This document shows positions 27,055 through 36,867 of a stretch of 64,000 nucleotides of DNA, in pieces (the first letter of the stretch is position 1; every line of letters begins with the position of its first letter). The notes beneath the pieces are model-generated. The model saw nothing but the letters and a program-made list of their open reading frames with translations. It had not been told where the DNA came from and searched no databases. The DNA is from VAZQ01 sp963721005. Lineage in GTDB: Bacteria; Pseudomonadota; Alphaproteobacteria; Rhizobiales; Xanthobacteraceae. The DNA lies in NCBI GenBank assembly GCA_963721005.1, contig CAVRHR010000006.1, positions 537,880 through 601,879 of the forward strand, in the 5' to 3' direction. A program made the translations under genes and the position numbers.

Positions 27055-27877
27055 TCATGGCGGCCGCCTCCAGGCGGTCGCCGCCGAGCGCGCGCGGCGG
27101 CATCATGGGCGGACGCGATCCGCCCGCGCGCAGAAAAGCGACGATCTTGCCGACCAGCGGATCGGCTCCATGCTCCGCCGCCACCGCCGCCAGCCGGTCG
27201 CGAAATTCGCCGCCGCCGAGGAACAGGGCGCGGTAGCACTGCCGCAGCCGGTGCAGGTCGGCGCGCCCATGGCCGCGGCGCTTGAGCCCGACCACATTGA
27301 GGCCGACGAGCTCGGCCTTGGGGCCGAACGCGAACCCGAACGGAATGACGTCGCGGGTGATTCCGCTCATGCCCCCGATCATGGCGCCTTCACCCACCCG
27401 CACGAACTGGTGCACGGCGGCCTGTCCGCCCAGGAACGCGCGATCCCCAACGCTGACATGGCCGCCCAGGACGGCGTTATTGGCGAAGGTGACGTCGCTG
27501 CCGACCCGGCAGTCGTGCCCCACATGGGAGCCGGCCATGAAGAAGCAACGGTCTCCGATTGTGGTGACCTCGCCGCCGTCCTCCGTGCCGGTGCTCATGG
27601 TGACATTTTCGCGGATGTCGCAGTCGCTGCCCACGACCAAGCGGGTCGGACCGCCTTTGTATCTGACCGATTGTGGCGGGGTGCCGAGCGAGGCGAACGG
27701 ATAGATGACGGTGCGGGCGCCGATTGCGGTGTGGCCGGCGAGATGGACATGGGCCAGGAGCCGGCAACCGTCGCCGAGCGCCACGTCGGATCCGACAATG
27801 CAATAGGGCCCGATCGATACCTCGGCTCCGATCCGCGCTCCCGGCTCGATCCGCGCGGTTGGATCGATCATGGCCAT
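27047..27877 (-). CDS. lpxA: UDP-N-acetylglucosamine acyltransferase
   Basis: LpxA adds the first 3-hydroxyacyl chain to UDP-GlcNAc. It is 276 aa from MAMIDPTARIEPGARIGAEV (27877) or from the Met two codons later. The N-terminal two thirds are hexapeptide repeats forming a left-handed beta-helix, with the catalytic His in GSHVGHDCRVG and FANNAVLGGHVSVGD following. The C-terminal helical part contains NVVGLKRRG. It lies 8 bases downstream of fabZ. Confidence 0.97.
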   Translation of the reverse strand: MAMIDPTARIEPGARIGAEVSIGPYCIVGSDVALGDGCRLLAHVHLAGHTAIGARTVIYPFASLGTPPQSVRYKGGPTRLVVGSDCDIRENVTMSTGTEDGGEVTTIGDRCFFMAGSHVGHDCRVGSDVTFANNAVLGGHVSVGDRAFLGGQAAVHQFVRVGEGAMIGGMSGITRDVIPFGFAFGPKAELVGLNVVGLKRRGHGRADLHRLRQCYRALFLGGGEFRDRLAAVAAEHGADPLVGKIVAFLRAGGSRPPMMPPRALGGDRLEAAAMNE

Positions 27878-27885
27878 CGTCGACC

Positions 27886-28341
27886 TCACGAGAGCATGGC
27901 GCCGACTTCGGCCTCGGCGACGACCTGCCCGGCCACGATGGCCCTGCCGCGAAACCACCACATGCTCTTCTTCCGGGCGATCTTGCTCATGTGATATTCG
28001 ATCGTGTCCCCGGGCAGCACCGGCTTGCGGAACTTGGCCTTGTCGATGGTCAGGAAGAACACTTTCGGCGCCAGATTTTCCTTGCTCTGCGACAGGATGC
28101 AGATGGCGCCAGCGGTCTGCGCCATCCCCTCGATCATCAGCACGCCGGGAAACACCGGATTGCCGGGAAAATGCCCGAGGAACTGTGGCTCGTTGATCGT
28201 CACGTTCTTGATGCCGATGGCGGCCTCGTCGCCACGAATGCTGATGATGCGATCGACCATCAGGAACGGATAACGGTGCGGCAGTGCCTTGAGAATGGTG
28301 GCGATGTCGGCTGCCTCGAGGGTGATCGCCGCCTCGCTCAT
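27886..28341 (-). CDS. fabZ: 3-Hydroxyacyl-[acyl-carrier-protein] dehydratase
   Basis: FabZ dehydrates 3-hydroxyacyl-ACP and competes with LpxA/LpxD for that substrate, which explains its position between them. The 151-aa hot-dog protein has LPHRYPFLMVDRII and the active-site segment GHFPGNPVFPGVLMIEGMAQ. It is intact. Confidence 0.98.
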   Translation of the reverse strand: MSEAAITLEAADIATILKALPHRYPFLMVDRIISIRGDEAAIGIKNVTINEPQFLGHFPGNPVFPGVLMIEGMAQTAGAICILSQSKENLAPKVFFLTIDKAKFRKPVLPGDTIEYHMSKIARKKSMWWFRGRAIVAGQVVAEAEVGAMLS

Positions 28342-28351
28342 GTGTCCGTCC

Positions 28352-29422
28352 TCATGAGCCTTCCTCGCGCTCCGCCGTCTTGCCGGCGCTGCCGTGCCCG
28401 GCCAGGCGCTCGAGTGCCGCCACCTCGCGGAAGAATTGCTTCACCGGCTTGGCCGGCGCCCCGACCCAGCGCGCTCCCGCCGGCGCATCGTGCATGACGC
28501 CGGACTTCGCTCCCAGCGCCGCGCCCGCGCCGATCGTCAGGTGATCGGCGATCCCCACCTGCCCGCCCGTCATGACATTGTCCCCGATCACGGCGCTGCC
28601 GGATATGCCGGTTTGCGACGCGAGAACGCAGTGTCTCCCGACGGTCACATTGTGGGCGATCTGGACGAGATTGTCGATCTTGGTGCCCTCGCCGATCACC
28701 GTGTCGCTCATCGCGCCCCGGTCGATTGTGGTGTTCGCCCCGATCTCGACGTCGTCCTGGATGATGACGCGGCCGATTTGCGGAACCTTGACGTGACCTG
28801 CCGCCCCCATCAGGTAGCCGAAGCCGTCCTGTCCGATCCGGCAACCCGGATGGATGATCACCCGGTCACCGATCAAGGCATGGATGATCGAGACACCGGG
28901 GCCGATCGCGCAGGCGCGCCCGATATGCACATTCGGCCCCACCACCGTGCCGGCTCCGATCACGCTTCCCGCCCCGATCTCGGCCCGCGGTCCGATCACG
29001 GCACCGGGGTCGATCGTGACGCCGCTCTCCAGGCGGGCGGTCGGGTGCACCAGCGCGCCTGCGGCGGTGTCCTGCGCCTCGAACAGCGAGGAGGGACGCA
29101 GCGCGTCCGGAAACAGGGCGCGGGAAACCTCAACAAAAGCCCGATAGGGAGCGCGCACGAACAGCAGGCTCACGCGGGGAGGCAGGCAATGGGCCAGGCG
29201 CTCCAGCGTCAGGCAGGCTCCGGCCTCGCAGATCGATGCCCGCTCGGCGAATTTGGAGCTGTCGAGAAAGCAGAGATCGTCGGGCCCGGCGCGATCGAGC
29301 GCCGCGATGCCGGTTACGCGCCGATCGAGCTCGGCGCCGGGCCGCGGTGCGGCCCCGGTGAGCGCGCCGATCTCGCGCAACGAGAGGCCGGATCGCCGTC
29401 GAAAAAAGAACGCCTCGGTCAT
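28352..29422 (-). CDS. lpxD: UDP-3-O-acylglucosamine N-acyltransferase
   Basis: LpxD adds the N-linked acyl chain in lipid A synthesis. At 356 aa it has an N-terminal UDP-binding domain (FLDSSKFAERA, LLFVRAPYRAFVEVSRALFP) followed by a long hexapeptide-repeat helix from about residue 115. The catalytic His lies in IAHNVTVGRHCVLASQ. The C-terminal acidic/basic tail is short. It is 29 bases downstream of bamA. Confidence 0.97.
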   Translation of the reverse strand: MTEAFFFRRRSGLSLREIGALTGAAPRPGAELDRRVTGIAALDRAGPDDLCFLDSSKFAERASICEAGACLTLERLAHCLPPRVSLLFVRAPYRAFVEVSRALFPDALRPSSLFEAQDTAAGALVHPTARLESGVTIDPGAVIGPRAEIGAGSVIGAGTVVGPNVHIGRACAIGPGVSIIHALIGDRVIIHPGCRIGQDGFGYLMGAAGHVKVPQIGRVIIQDDVEIGANTTIDRGAMSDTVIGEGTKIDNLVQIAHNVTVGRHCVLASQTGISGSAVIGDNVMTGGQVGIADHLTIGAGAALGAKSGVMHDAPAGARWVGAPAKPVKQFFREVAALERLAGHGSAGKTAEREEGS

Positions 29423-29451
29423 GCGACCCGTGTCCCGGCCCGCCGCCGCGG

Positions 29452-31968
29452 TCAGAAGCTCGCGCCGCCGCCGAAGCGGAATATCTGCGTCTTGTCGTAG
29501 CTGCGCTTGGTGATCGGATAGGCGAGATCGAAACGGAGCGGCCCGAACGGCGACGCCCAGATCAGGCCGACGCCGGCCGCGCTATTGATGAACATGTTGT
29601 TGGAGGACGGAACCATCGATTCCCCGGTGAGCGGCGAGGCCAGCGGCCCGGTATAGTCCCACAACGAGCCGGCGTCCACGTAAGCCGCGACCTTGATCCC
29701 CATCTCCTTGGGAATGAAGAACAGCGGCGTCTGCAGCTCGACGCTCGCGCCCCAATAGTGGGTGCCGCCGAGCGCATCGTTGGTGGTGCCGATCGTCAGA
29801 TCGCGCGGACCGATGCCCGCGGGCGCGAAGCCGTGAACCAGGTTGGGTCCCATCTGGAAATGGTCGAGCATCCGGACGCCGTTCGACCCGATCTGACCGT
29901 AGTCGACGGTATCGTTGCCCCAACCGTTGATGTTGCCGGCCTGCAGATGCAGAACGCCAACGATGTCGTAGGCCACCGCGAAATAGCGACGCAGGTCCGC
30001 GGTCTCGCGCAGGTACCTGACATTGCCACCGACGCCGGCAAAGTCCTGGTTGAACGTTGCCGCATAGCCGGCGGTCGGATTGCGATTGTCGTCGACCGTG
30101 TTGTAGGCCAGCGAGTAGCCGACCAGGGAGGTCACGGCGGCGCCGTTTGCAAGCTCCACCTTCACCGGCACCGAGGCTTCGCCGTCGGCGTAGCAGTTCT
30201 GGTTGACCTGACCCGGGCCTCCGGGGAACGGAATTCCCGAAGTCGGGGTCGGGAACGTGGTGATCCAATCCGGATTGATGTTGTTGCAATTTCTCAGGTA
30301 GCTCGGCAGCACGATCTCCTGCCGGTAGATCGAGTAGCGCAGCTGCAACGCCAGATCCTCGCGCAAGGCGACGCCGAGCCGCAGTCCGGCGCCGATCGTG
30401 TCGGTCTGGTAGGAGATGAAGTTGGTCGGCAATTGTTGCTTGGCGAAGAGGTCCAGCCCGAGAGCCAGCCGGTAGCCGAGCAGATAAGGCTCGACGAAGG
30501 AAAAATTGGCGCCCTTGGAATGTTGGCCATAGCTCACGCCGAGTTTCGTCGCCAAACCGAGCCCGAACAGGTTGCGCTCGCCGATGCTGGCCTCCGCCAA
30601 CGCGCCGTCCGAGGTCGAGAAGCCGCCGGAGAGCGAGACTTCGCCGGTCGACATGTCCTCGACATCGACATTGAGGACCACGCGGTCGGGCGCCGAGCCG
30701 GGCTCGTTGGTGATCTTGACGGTCTTGAAGTAATTGAGGTTCTTCAGGCGCCGCTCGGCGCGATTGATCAACGCACGATTGTAGGCATCGCCCTCGGCGA
30801 CATCGAACTCGCGCCGGACCACATAGTCGCGGGTCTTGGTATTGCCGCGGATGTTGATCCGCTCGATATAGGTGCGCTGCCCCTCCTCGACCGTGAAGAA
30901 CAGATTGATGGTCCGCGCCTGCGGATTGCGATCCGCCCCCGGCCGCACGGTCGCGAACGCGAAGCCTTGCCGGGCGGCCTCGATCGTCATGTCCTCCACC
31001 GATTTCTCGATCGCCTCGGCGTTGTAGACATCGCCGCTCGACATCCGCAGCCGCGGCTCCAGGAGCCGCGGGCTGAGTGCCGTTATCTTGGAGCGCACAT
31101 CGACGGTGCCGATCCGGAACTGCTCGCCCTCGTCGATGGTGAAGGTGATGATGAAGCCGTGCTGGGCCGGGTCGAACTCCCCCACCGCCGACACGACCCG
31201 GACATCGATATAGCCGTGCTTGAGATAGAAGCGCCGCAGCAGCTCGCGATCCGCCTCGATGCGGTCGGGGTCGTAGATGTTGCCGGTCTGCAGGAAGGCG
31301 AGCAGGCCGGTTTCGACGGTCTTGATCTCGTCCTTCAGGCGATACGACGAATAGGCGCGGTTGCCCACGAAGTTGATGGTCTTGACGTCGGTCTTCTCGC
31401 CCTCGGTGATCTCGAACACCAAGTCGACGCGACTGTTCGGCAGCTCGATGATCTTCGGCTCGATATGGACGTCGAAGCGGCCGCCGCGCCGGTAGACGTC
31501 GGCCAGACGCTGCACGTCGGACTGAACGGTGGCGCGCGAGAGCGTGCCGCGCTCCTTCGACTGGATTTCCAGCTTGAGCTGGTCCTCCTTGACCTTCTTG
31601 TTGCCCTCGAATGCGATCCGGTTGATGACCGGATTTTCGACCAGGGTCACCACGATCCGACCGCCGGACTGGCTGATACGCACGTCCTGGAACAGGCCGG
31701 TCGCGTAAAGCGCCTTGTAGGCGTCGTCGATGACCTGGGCGTCCAGGCGGCCGCCGGCTCCCGGCTTGAAATAGGAACGCACCGTCGAAGCTTCGACGCG
31801 CCGATTGCCCTCGACCACGATCGAGTTGACGGACTGCGCGTTCAGCGTTTGCGCATAGGTCACGCCCGCCGTCAGGCTGATGGCCGCCAAATTCAAAACT
31901 ATCCCCCCGAGGACCAAGCCGGCGATGCCCAGTCCCCGAACAAACCGCACACAAAGGTTCATTCGCAA
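29452..31968 (-). CDS. bamA: Outer-membrane protein assembly factor BamA
   Basis: BamA inserts beta-barrel proteins into the outer membrane. The 838-aa protein has a signal peptide (to about TYAQT), five POTRA domains (first at INSIVVEGNRRVEASTV-like sequence) and a C-terminal barrel. The barrel carries the lid-lock region VHGFAPAGIGPRDL (an FxxRGF-equivalent) and ends in Phe (FGGGASF), as needed for Bam recognition. It is 150 bases downstream of rseP. Confidence 0.97.
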   Translation of the reverse strand: MRMNLCVRFVRGLGIAGLVLGGIVLNLAAISLTAGVTYAQTLNAQSVNSIVVEGNRRVEASTVRSYFKPGAGGRLDAQVIDDAYKALYATGLFQDVRISQSGGRIVVTLVENPVINRIAFEGNKKVKEDQLKLEIQSKERGTLSRATVQSDVQRLADVYRRGGRFDVHIEPKIIELPNSRVDLVFEITEGEKTDVKTINFVGNRAYSSYRLKDEIKTVETGLLAFLQTGNIYDPDRIEADRELLRRFYLKHGYIDVRVVSAVGEFDPAQHGFIITFTIDEGEQFRIGTVDVRSKITALSPRLLEPRLRMSSGDVYNAEAIEKSVEDMTIEAARQGFAFATVRPGADRNPQARTINLFFTVEEGQRTYIERINIRGNTKTRDYVVRREFDVAEGDAYNRALINRAERRLKNLNYFKTVKITNEPGSAPDRVVLNVDVEDMSTGEVSLSGGFSTSDGALAEASIGERNLFGLGLATKLGVSYGQHSKGANFSFVEPYLLGYRLALGLDLFAKQQLPTNFISYQTDTIGAGLRLGVALREDLALQLRYSIYRQEIVLPSYLRNCNNINPDWITTFPTPTSGIPFPGGPGQVNQNCYADGEASVPVKVELANGAAVTSLVGYSLAYNTVDDNRNPTAGYAATFNQDFAGVGGNVRYLRETADLRRYFAVAYDIVGVLHLQAGNINGWGNDTVDYGQIGSNGVRMLDHFQMGPNLVHGFAPAGIGPRDLTIGTTNDALGGTHYWGASVELQTPLFFIPKEMGIKVAAYVDAGSLWDYTGPLASPLTGESMVPSSNNMFINSAAGVGLIWASPFGPLRFDLAYPITKRSYDKTQIFRFGGGASF

Positions 31969-32118
31969 CCCGCCCTCTTCCCCTTATCGGCCACCTCGCG
32001 AGAGGGGCGATTGAACCGGTAGACCCCGCTTCTACCCGGTTTTAGCGACGATGCACATTAGCTGATTTGCACCGTTTTTCCTTTATCTCCAGAGAGTTGC
32101 CAATCGGCAACGCCCATA

Positions 32119-33261
32119 TCAGGACACCATGCGATGCAAAATCCCGCTGATGTCGTTGTAAGCCGCGAATATCATCAGCATCACTACGATCGCGAGCCCG
32201 ATGCGAAAGCCCACTTCCTGCGCCCGTTCCGACAGCGGGCGCCCCCTCAGCGCCTCGATCGCATAGAACAAAAGGTGACCGCCATCGAGCAGCGGAATCG
32301 GAAACAGATTGAGAAGGCCAATTGAGGCCGAAAGAAAGCCGGAGAGATAAAGCAAGGAAGCGATCGCGGTGCCGATACCGCCGCTGTCCAATCCGGATTT
32401 CCACGCATCGCCGGCCACCTCGGCGATGCGGATCGGGCCACCGAGCTGGTTGGCCGATTCCCGTCCGACCATGACGCCGGCGACGAAGCAGAGCGAGCGC
32501 TCGACCACGAAATAGGTCTCCTCCACACCGAGCGCGAGCGCGGCGCCGGGGTTTTCGCTCTTAAGCTTGATGTCGTCGGTAGGGAGCTTGCTGATGCCCA
32601 GGACGGCATTGCAGAATCCGCGTGTCTGGGGCGTGGCTTTGATGTCCTCGCGCGCGCCGCCGCGGTCGACCGTAAGCGTCAGGGTGCGGCCGGAGCTGCC
32701 CGCCACGATGCGCTGCATGTCGGCAAAGCCGCCGATGGGCCGGCCATCGATGGCCACGATCAGATCGCCCGGCTTGAGGCCGGCGGCGGCGGCGGCGCTG
32801 TCGGGCTGGACGGCGTCGACCCGGGCAGGAATGACCTGCCGGCCGAAGGACATGAAGATGCCGGCGAAGATCACGATGGACAGGACGAAGTTCGCGAGCG
32901 GTCCGGCGACCACGACCGCCGCCCGCGCGGCCACGCCCTGATGCACGAAGCTGACCTCGCGCTCGGCTTCGGTCATGGCGGCGGCCGCGGTGTGATCGGG
33001 CACGCTCGCGGCATTCTCGTCGCCGAAAAATTTCACATAGCCGCCGAGCGGAACGGCGCAGACTTTCCAGCGCGTATCGTGGCGGTCGTTAAATCCGAAC
33101 AGCTCGGGCCCGAAGCCGATGGAAAAGGTCACGACCTTGACGCCACACCAGCGGGCCACGATGAAATGGCCGAACTCGTGGAAAAACACGACTATGGTTA
33201 ATACAATCAAGAACGGAATGATGCCAAAAGTGGCCAATCCGTGCAAAAAATCAAAATTCAT
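32119..33261 (-). CDS. rseP: RseP-type site-2 metalloprotease
   Basis: This intramembrane zinc protease cleaves anti-sigma factors during envelope stress. The 380-aa protein has the zinc motif VVFFHEFGHFIVARW in the first membrane segment, one PDZ domain (about 120-200, PDSAAAAAGLKPGDLIVAID), and the second active-site motif LFPIPLLDGGHLLFY. A single PDZ domain is common in alphaproteobacterial forms. The position next to bamA fits an outer-membrane stress role. Confidence 0.95.
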   Translation of the reverse strand: MNFDFLHGLATFGIIPFLIVLTIVVFFHEFGHFIVARWCGVKVVTFSIGFGPELFGFNDRHDTRWKVCAVPLGGYVKFFGDENAASVPDHTAAAAMTEAEREVSFVHQGVAARAAVVVAGPLANFVLSIVIFAGIFMSFGRQVIPARVDAVQPDSAAAAAGLKPGDLIVAIDGRPIGGFADMQRIVAGSSGRTLTLTVDRGGAREDIKATPQTRGFCNAVLGISKLPTDDIKLKSENPGAALALGVEETYFVVERSLCFVAGVMVGRESANQLGGPIRIAEVAGDAWKSGLDSGGIGTAIASLLYLSGFLSASIGLLNLFPIPLLDGGHLLFYAIEALRGRPLSERAQEVGFRIGLAIVVMLMIFAAYNDISGILHRMVS

Positions 33262-33310
33262 GCGTGCAGACCTCCCGCCCCGGCTTTCTCACGCTACCCC
33301 AACCGACACT

Positions 33311-34552
33311 CTAGAACACCTTTGCGGCAATTTCGGGCAGGAGCTGGCGCGCCAGCAATCTCGAATTCTGGTCGATGGCGATCGCCTCGTCCACATTTTC
33401 CGGTTCCCGGGTAAGGTCGCCGGCGACCGCGGCCTCCAGGGTTGCCTCGACCAAAGCGGCAATTCCGGTGAATCCGAGCCGGCTGGCCAGGAACTCCTCG
33501 ACCGCGACCTCGTTGGCGGCATTGAGCACGGTGGGGGCCCCGCCCCCCGCCTCCAGCGCCTGGCGGGCGAGCCGCAGCGCCGGGAACCGTGCCAGGTCGG
33601 GCTCCTCGAAACTGAGCGTGGCGGCCCGCGCCAAGTCGAGGCGCGGCGCCGGTCCGGCCAAGCGCTCATCCGGCCAAGCCAGGCAATGCGCGATCGGGAT
33701 GCGCATGTCCGGGCTGCCGAGCTGGGCGATCAGGGAGCCGTCGCGGAACTCGACCAAGCCATGGATGATCGATTGCGGATGGACCAGCACGTCGATCTCT
33801 TCCGGCTTGAGCGCAAACAGATGGTAGGCCTCGATGACCTCTAGGCCCTTGTTCATCAAGGTCGCGGAATCGATCGTGACCTTGGGTCCCATCGACCAGT
33901 TGGGATGCCGCAGGGCCTGCTCCGGCGTCGCCGCCCGGATCTCGGCTGCGCTCTTGGTGCGAAACGGCCCCCCGGAGGCGGTCAGAATCACGCGCCGCAC
34001 GTCCCGGCGCCGGCCGGCGCTCATGGCCTGGAACAACGCATTGTGCTCGGAGTCGACCGGCAGCACGGTTGCGCCGGCGGCCGCTGCGCGGCGCATGAAC
34101 AGCCCGCCGGCGCAAACCAGGCACTCCTTGTTGGCGATCGCCACCATCACGCCGCGCTCGGCCGCCGCCAGCGTCGGCTTGAGCCCGGCGGCACCGGTAA
34201 TCGCAGCGCTCACCCATTCGGCCGGCCGCTGTGCCGCCTCGATCAAGGCGTCCGGGCCGGCTGCGACCGCGATCCCGGTTCCGGCCAGCGCGTCCTTGAG
34301 CTCCTTATAGGCGGCGGGATCGCCGACCGCCGCGAAGCGGGCGCGCAGTTCGCGCGCCAGTGCCGCCAAGGCGGCCGCGTTCTTGTTTGCGGTCACCGCT
34401 TCGACCCGGTAGCGCCCGGGCTCGCGCTGGATGAGATCGATGGTGCTGGCGCCGATCGAGCCGGTGGCGCCGAGCAGCGTGATGCTGCGCTCGGGGCGGG
34501 TCGAAGCTTCGAGCTTCGCTTGTGACTGCGACTTCGGCATTTGCGAATTCAT
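33311..34552 (-). CDS. dxr: 1-Deoxy-D-xylulose 5-phosphate reductoisomerase
   Basis: Dxr makes 2-C-methyl-D-erythritol 4-phosphate in the MEP isoprenoid pathway. The 413-aa protein has the NADPH fold (ITLLGATGSIGASTIDLI), the metal/substrate motif LPVDSEHNALFQAM, the LTASGGPFR loop and MGPKVTIDSATLMNKGLEVI. The first 24 residues are extra compared with many homologues, so a later start is possible. Confidence 0.97.
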   Translation of the reverse strand: MNSQMPKSQSQAKLEASTRPERSITLLGATGSIGASTIDLIQREPGRYRVEAVTANKNAAALAALARELRARFAAVGDPAAYKELKDALAGTGIAVAAGPDALIEAAQRPAEWVSAAITGAAGLKPTLAAAERGVMVAIANKECLVCAGGLFMRRAAAAGATVLPVDSEHNALFQAMSAGRRRDVRRVILTASGGPFRTKSAAEIRAATPEQALRHPNWSMGPKVTIDSATLMNKGLEVIEAYHLFALKPEEIDVLVHPQSIIHGLVEFRDGSLIAQLGSPDMRIPIAHCLAWPDERLAGPAPRLDLARAATLSFEEPDLARFPALRLARQALEAGGGAPTVLNAANEVAVEEFLASRLGFTGIAALVEATLEAAVAGDLTREPENVDEAIAIDQNSRLLARQLLPEIAAKVF

Positions 34553-34586
34553 TACGCCACCGGATCAAGAGCCATCGGAACAATAT

Positions 34587-35441
34587 CTACCAGACCAGCA
34601 GCCCGCGCGCCGGGGCCGAGAGGCCACCGCGCAGGATGCCGATCACCGCCGCGACCGTCGCCGCGAGCACAAAGCCGTCGAGGCGATCCATCAAGCCGCC
34701 GTGTCCGGGGATCAGGTGACTTAAATCCTTGGCGCCGAACCTGCGCTTCAAGTGCGATTCAAACAAGTCGCCGGCCTGCGCGACCGCCGACAGGATCGCG
34801 GCCACGACCGCAATCGAGGTCAGGGCGGAAAGCCCGGCCGCCGCGGCGACTGCGATCGCGACCAGCACGGCCGCAGTGAGGCCGCTGAGTGCGCCCGACC
34901 AGGTCTTCTTGGGGCTCACCCGCGGCATGAGCTTGGGACCTCCGATCAGACGGCCGAGGAAATAGGCCACGATATCGGTGGTCCAGACGATGGCGAACAG
35001 GAACATCACCGCGAGGAATCCATCTTCGGTGTCGGAGCGCAGCGCGATGGGCGCAATGCCGATCGCGCCGGCGTAAGGGACGCCACCCGCGACCCATCCG
35101 CGATGTTGCGCTGGCGTAACCGGGGCGAGTCCGGCTGCGCCGAGCGCGGTGACCCCGAGGGCTGCGACCAAGCGGCCGCCGGCGGCGAGCCCCAGCGCAA
35201 TCACCAGCGCCGCCCCGCCGAGCGTGTCGATCAAGCGTCGCTCCCCGCCCCCCACGAGCGAGCCCCATTCCCAGAAAACCCCGATCGCCGCGAGGCTCCA
35301 GAACAGGGCGAATGGCCAGCCGCCCAGATAGGCGGTTCCGACCGCCAGCGGCACCAGCACGAGCGCCGAGCAAATCCGCAATGCCAGTTCCCCGCGCGGG
35401 CGCACGATGGTGCCGGAAGGATCGGCGGGATTGGCTGCCAC
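34587..35441 (-). CDS. cdsA: Phosphatidate cytidylyltransferase
   Basis: CdsA makes CDP-diacylglycerol from phosphatidate and CTP for phospholipid synthesis. The 284-aa multi-pass membrane protein has the family signature FESHLKRRFGAKDLSHLIPG followed by HGGLMDRLDG near the C-terminus. At least six hydrophobic segments are apparent. The stop of uppS is only three bases from its start, so they are translationally close. Confidence 0.96.
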   Translation of the reverse strand: MAANPADPSGTIVRPRGELALRICSALVLVPLAVGTAYLGGWPFALFWSLAAIGVFWEWGSLVGGGERRLIDTLGGAALVIALGLAAGGRLVAALGVTALGAAGLAPVTPAQHRGWVAGGVPYAGAIGIAPIALRSDTEDGFLAVMFLFAIVWTTDIVAYFLGRLIGGPKLMPRVSPKKTWSGALSGLTAAVLVAIAVAAAAGLSALTSIAVVAAILSAVAQAGDLFESHLKRRFGAKDLSHLIPGHGGLMDRLDGFVLAATVAAVIGILRGGLSAPARGLLVW

Positions 35442-35444
35442 CGC

Positions 35445-36209
35445 TCACGATCCGGTCTTGGCGACGAGCCCGCCGAACCGGCGCTCGCGGCTGCGGAATT
35501 CGACGATGGCCTGCTCGAGCGCGGCGCGGTCGAACTCCGGCCAGTATACGGGCACGAAAACCAGCTCGCTGTAGGCCGCCTGCCAGAGCAGAAAGTTGGA
35601 CAAGCGCTGCTCACCGCTGGTGCGGATGATGAGATCCGGATCGGGCAGATCGGGGGCATCCAGATAGGCCGCCAGCTTGTCGGCGGTCACCTCGGCGACG
35701 GCGACGCGGCCGGCCGCGACCTCGGCGGCGATCCGGCGCGCGGCGCGCGCGATCTCCTGGCGCGCGCCATAGTTGAAAGCGACCACGAGCGTGAGCTTGT
35801 CGTTGCCCCGGGTCAGCGCCTCGGCTTCCTCCAACAGGCTGCGGATGTCGGGCGCCAGATCTTCGCGATCGCCGATCACACGCACTTTCACGCCGTTGCG
35901 ATGCAGGTCGGCGAGGTCGTTGCGAATGAAGCGCCGCAGCAATCCCATCAGCTCGCGGATTTCCGATGGCGGCCGCGACCAGTTCTCGGCGCTGAATGAG
36001 AATATGGTCAATATGCCGATGCCGAGATCGCCCGCGGCGCGCACCGTGCGCCGCAACGCCTCGACGCCGCGCCGGTGTCCCTCTCCGCGTGGCAGGCCGC
36101 GCGCCGAAGCCCAGCGACCGTTGCCATCCATGATGATGGCGACGTGCCTGGGTATGGTGATTTCGCCGATCGGAACGGTCGGCGGCGCTGCCTTCGACAT
36201 TTCCATCAT
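35445..36209 (-). CDS. uppS: Undecaprenyl diphosphate synthase (isoprenyl transferase)
   Basis: UppS extends farnesyl diphosphate to the C55 carrier lipid. It is 254 aa from ATG 36209 (MMEMSKAAPPTVPIGEITIP), two bases past the frr stop; the following in-frame ATGs are alternatives. Motifs are HVAIIMDGNGRWASARGLPR (catalytic Asp), FSFSAENWSRP and RTSGEQRLSNFLLWQAAYSE. Much longer upstream open sequence is only the frr shadow. Confidence 0.96.
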   Translation of the reverse strand: MMEMSKAAPPTVPIGEITIPRHVAIIMDGNGRWASARGLPRGEGHRRGVEALRRTVRAAGDLGIGILTIFSFSAENWSRPPSEIRELMGLLRRFIRNDLADLHRNGVKVRVIGDREDLAPDIRSLLEEAEALTRGNDKLTLVVAFNYGARQEIARAARRIAAEVAAGRVAVAEVTADKLAAYLDAPDLPDPDLIIRTSGEQRLSNFLLWQAAYSELVFVPVYWPEFDRAALEQAIVEFRSRERRFGGLVAKTGS

Positions 36210-36211
36210 GA

Positions 36212-36775
36212 TCACACGGTGAGGATTTCCTTTTCCTTGCCGGCCAGCATCTTGTCGATCTCGCCGACGGTCTCGTCGGTCAGCTTCTGGATCTGATCGG
36301 CGGAGCGCTTCTCGTCGTCCTCGCTCATCTGGTGATCCTTGAGCAGCTTTTTGAGCACGTCGAGGCCGTCGCGGCGAACGTGGCGCACCGCGACCTTGGC
36401 GGCCTCGACATATTTGTGCGCTACCTTGACCAGCTCGCGGCGCCGATCCTCGTTGAGCTCCGGGATGCGCAGGCGCAGCACCTGCCCCTCGGTCGAGGGC
36501 GTGAGACCGAGTTGCGAGGCGGCGATCGCCTTCTCCACCGCATGCACCATCGAGCGGTCCCAGACCTGCACCGAGATGAGCCGCGGCTCGGGCACGCTGA
36601 CGGTCGCCAGCTGATTGAGCGGCATGTGGCTGCCGTAGGCCTCCACCTGGATGGGGTCGAGCAGGCTTGCCGAGGCGCGGCCGGTGCGCAGCCCGCCGAG
36701 CTCCTGCTTGAGCGACTGGATGGCGCCCTGCATTCTCCGCTTGAGCTCGTTGATGTCGTGCGTTGCGCTGGCCAT
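36212..36775 (-). CDS. frr: Ribosome recycling factor
   Basis: RRF splits post-termination ribosomes with EF-G. The 187-aa protein has LGGLRTGRASASLLDPIQVE in the first third and KVAHKYVEAAKVAVRHVRRD and QIQKLTDETVGEIDKML in the second helical arm. Length is standard. It lies within the rpsB-tsf-pyrH-frr translation cluster. Confidence 0.98.
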   Translation of the reverse strand: MASATHDINELKRRMQGAIQSLKQELGGLRTGRASASLLDPIQVEAYGSHMPLNQLATVSVPEPRLISVQVWDRSMVHAVEKAIAASQLGLTPSTEGQVLRLRIPELNEDRRRELVKVAHKYVEAAKVAVRHVRRDGLDVLKKLLKDHQMSEDDEKRSADQIQKLTDETVGEIDKMLAGKEKEILTV

Positions 36776-36867
36776 GGCAATCCCTCACGTCCCTTATTTG
36801 CTCGTCGGGTGCTTGAACGTCCGTGACGCGGAGCTTGGCCCGCTGAATTCGGGTCGAGGAGCCCGGC

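Noticed and set aside
29758..32022. 754-codon plus-strand open frame opposite bamA
   Set aside because: Antisense of BamA; no initiation signal or domain, and BamA explains the region fully.
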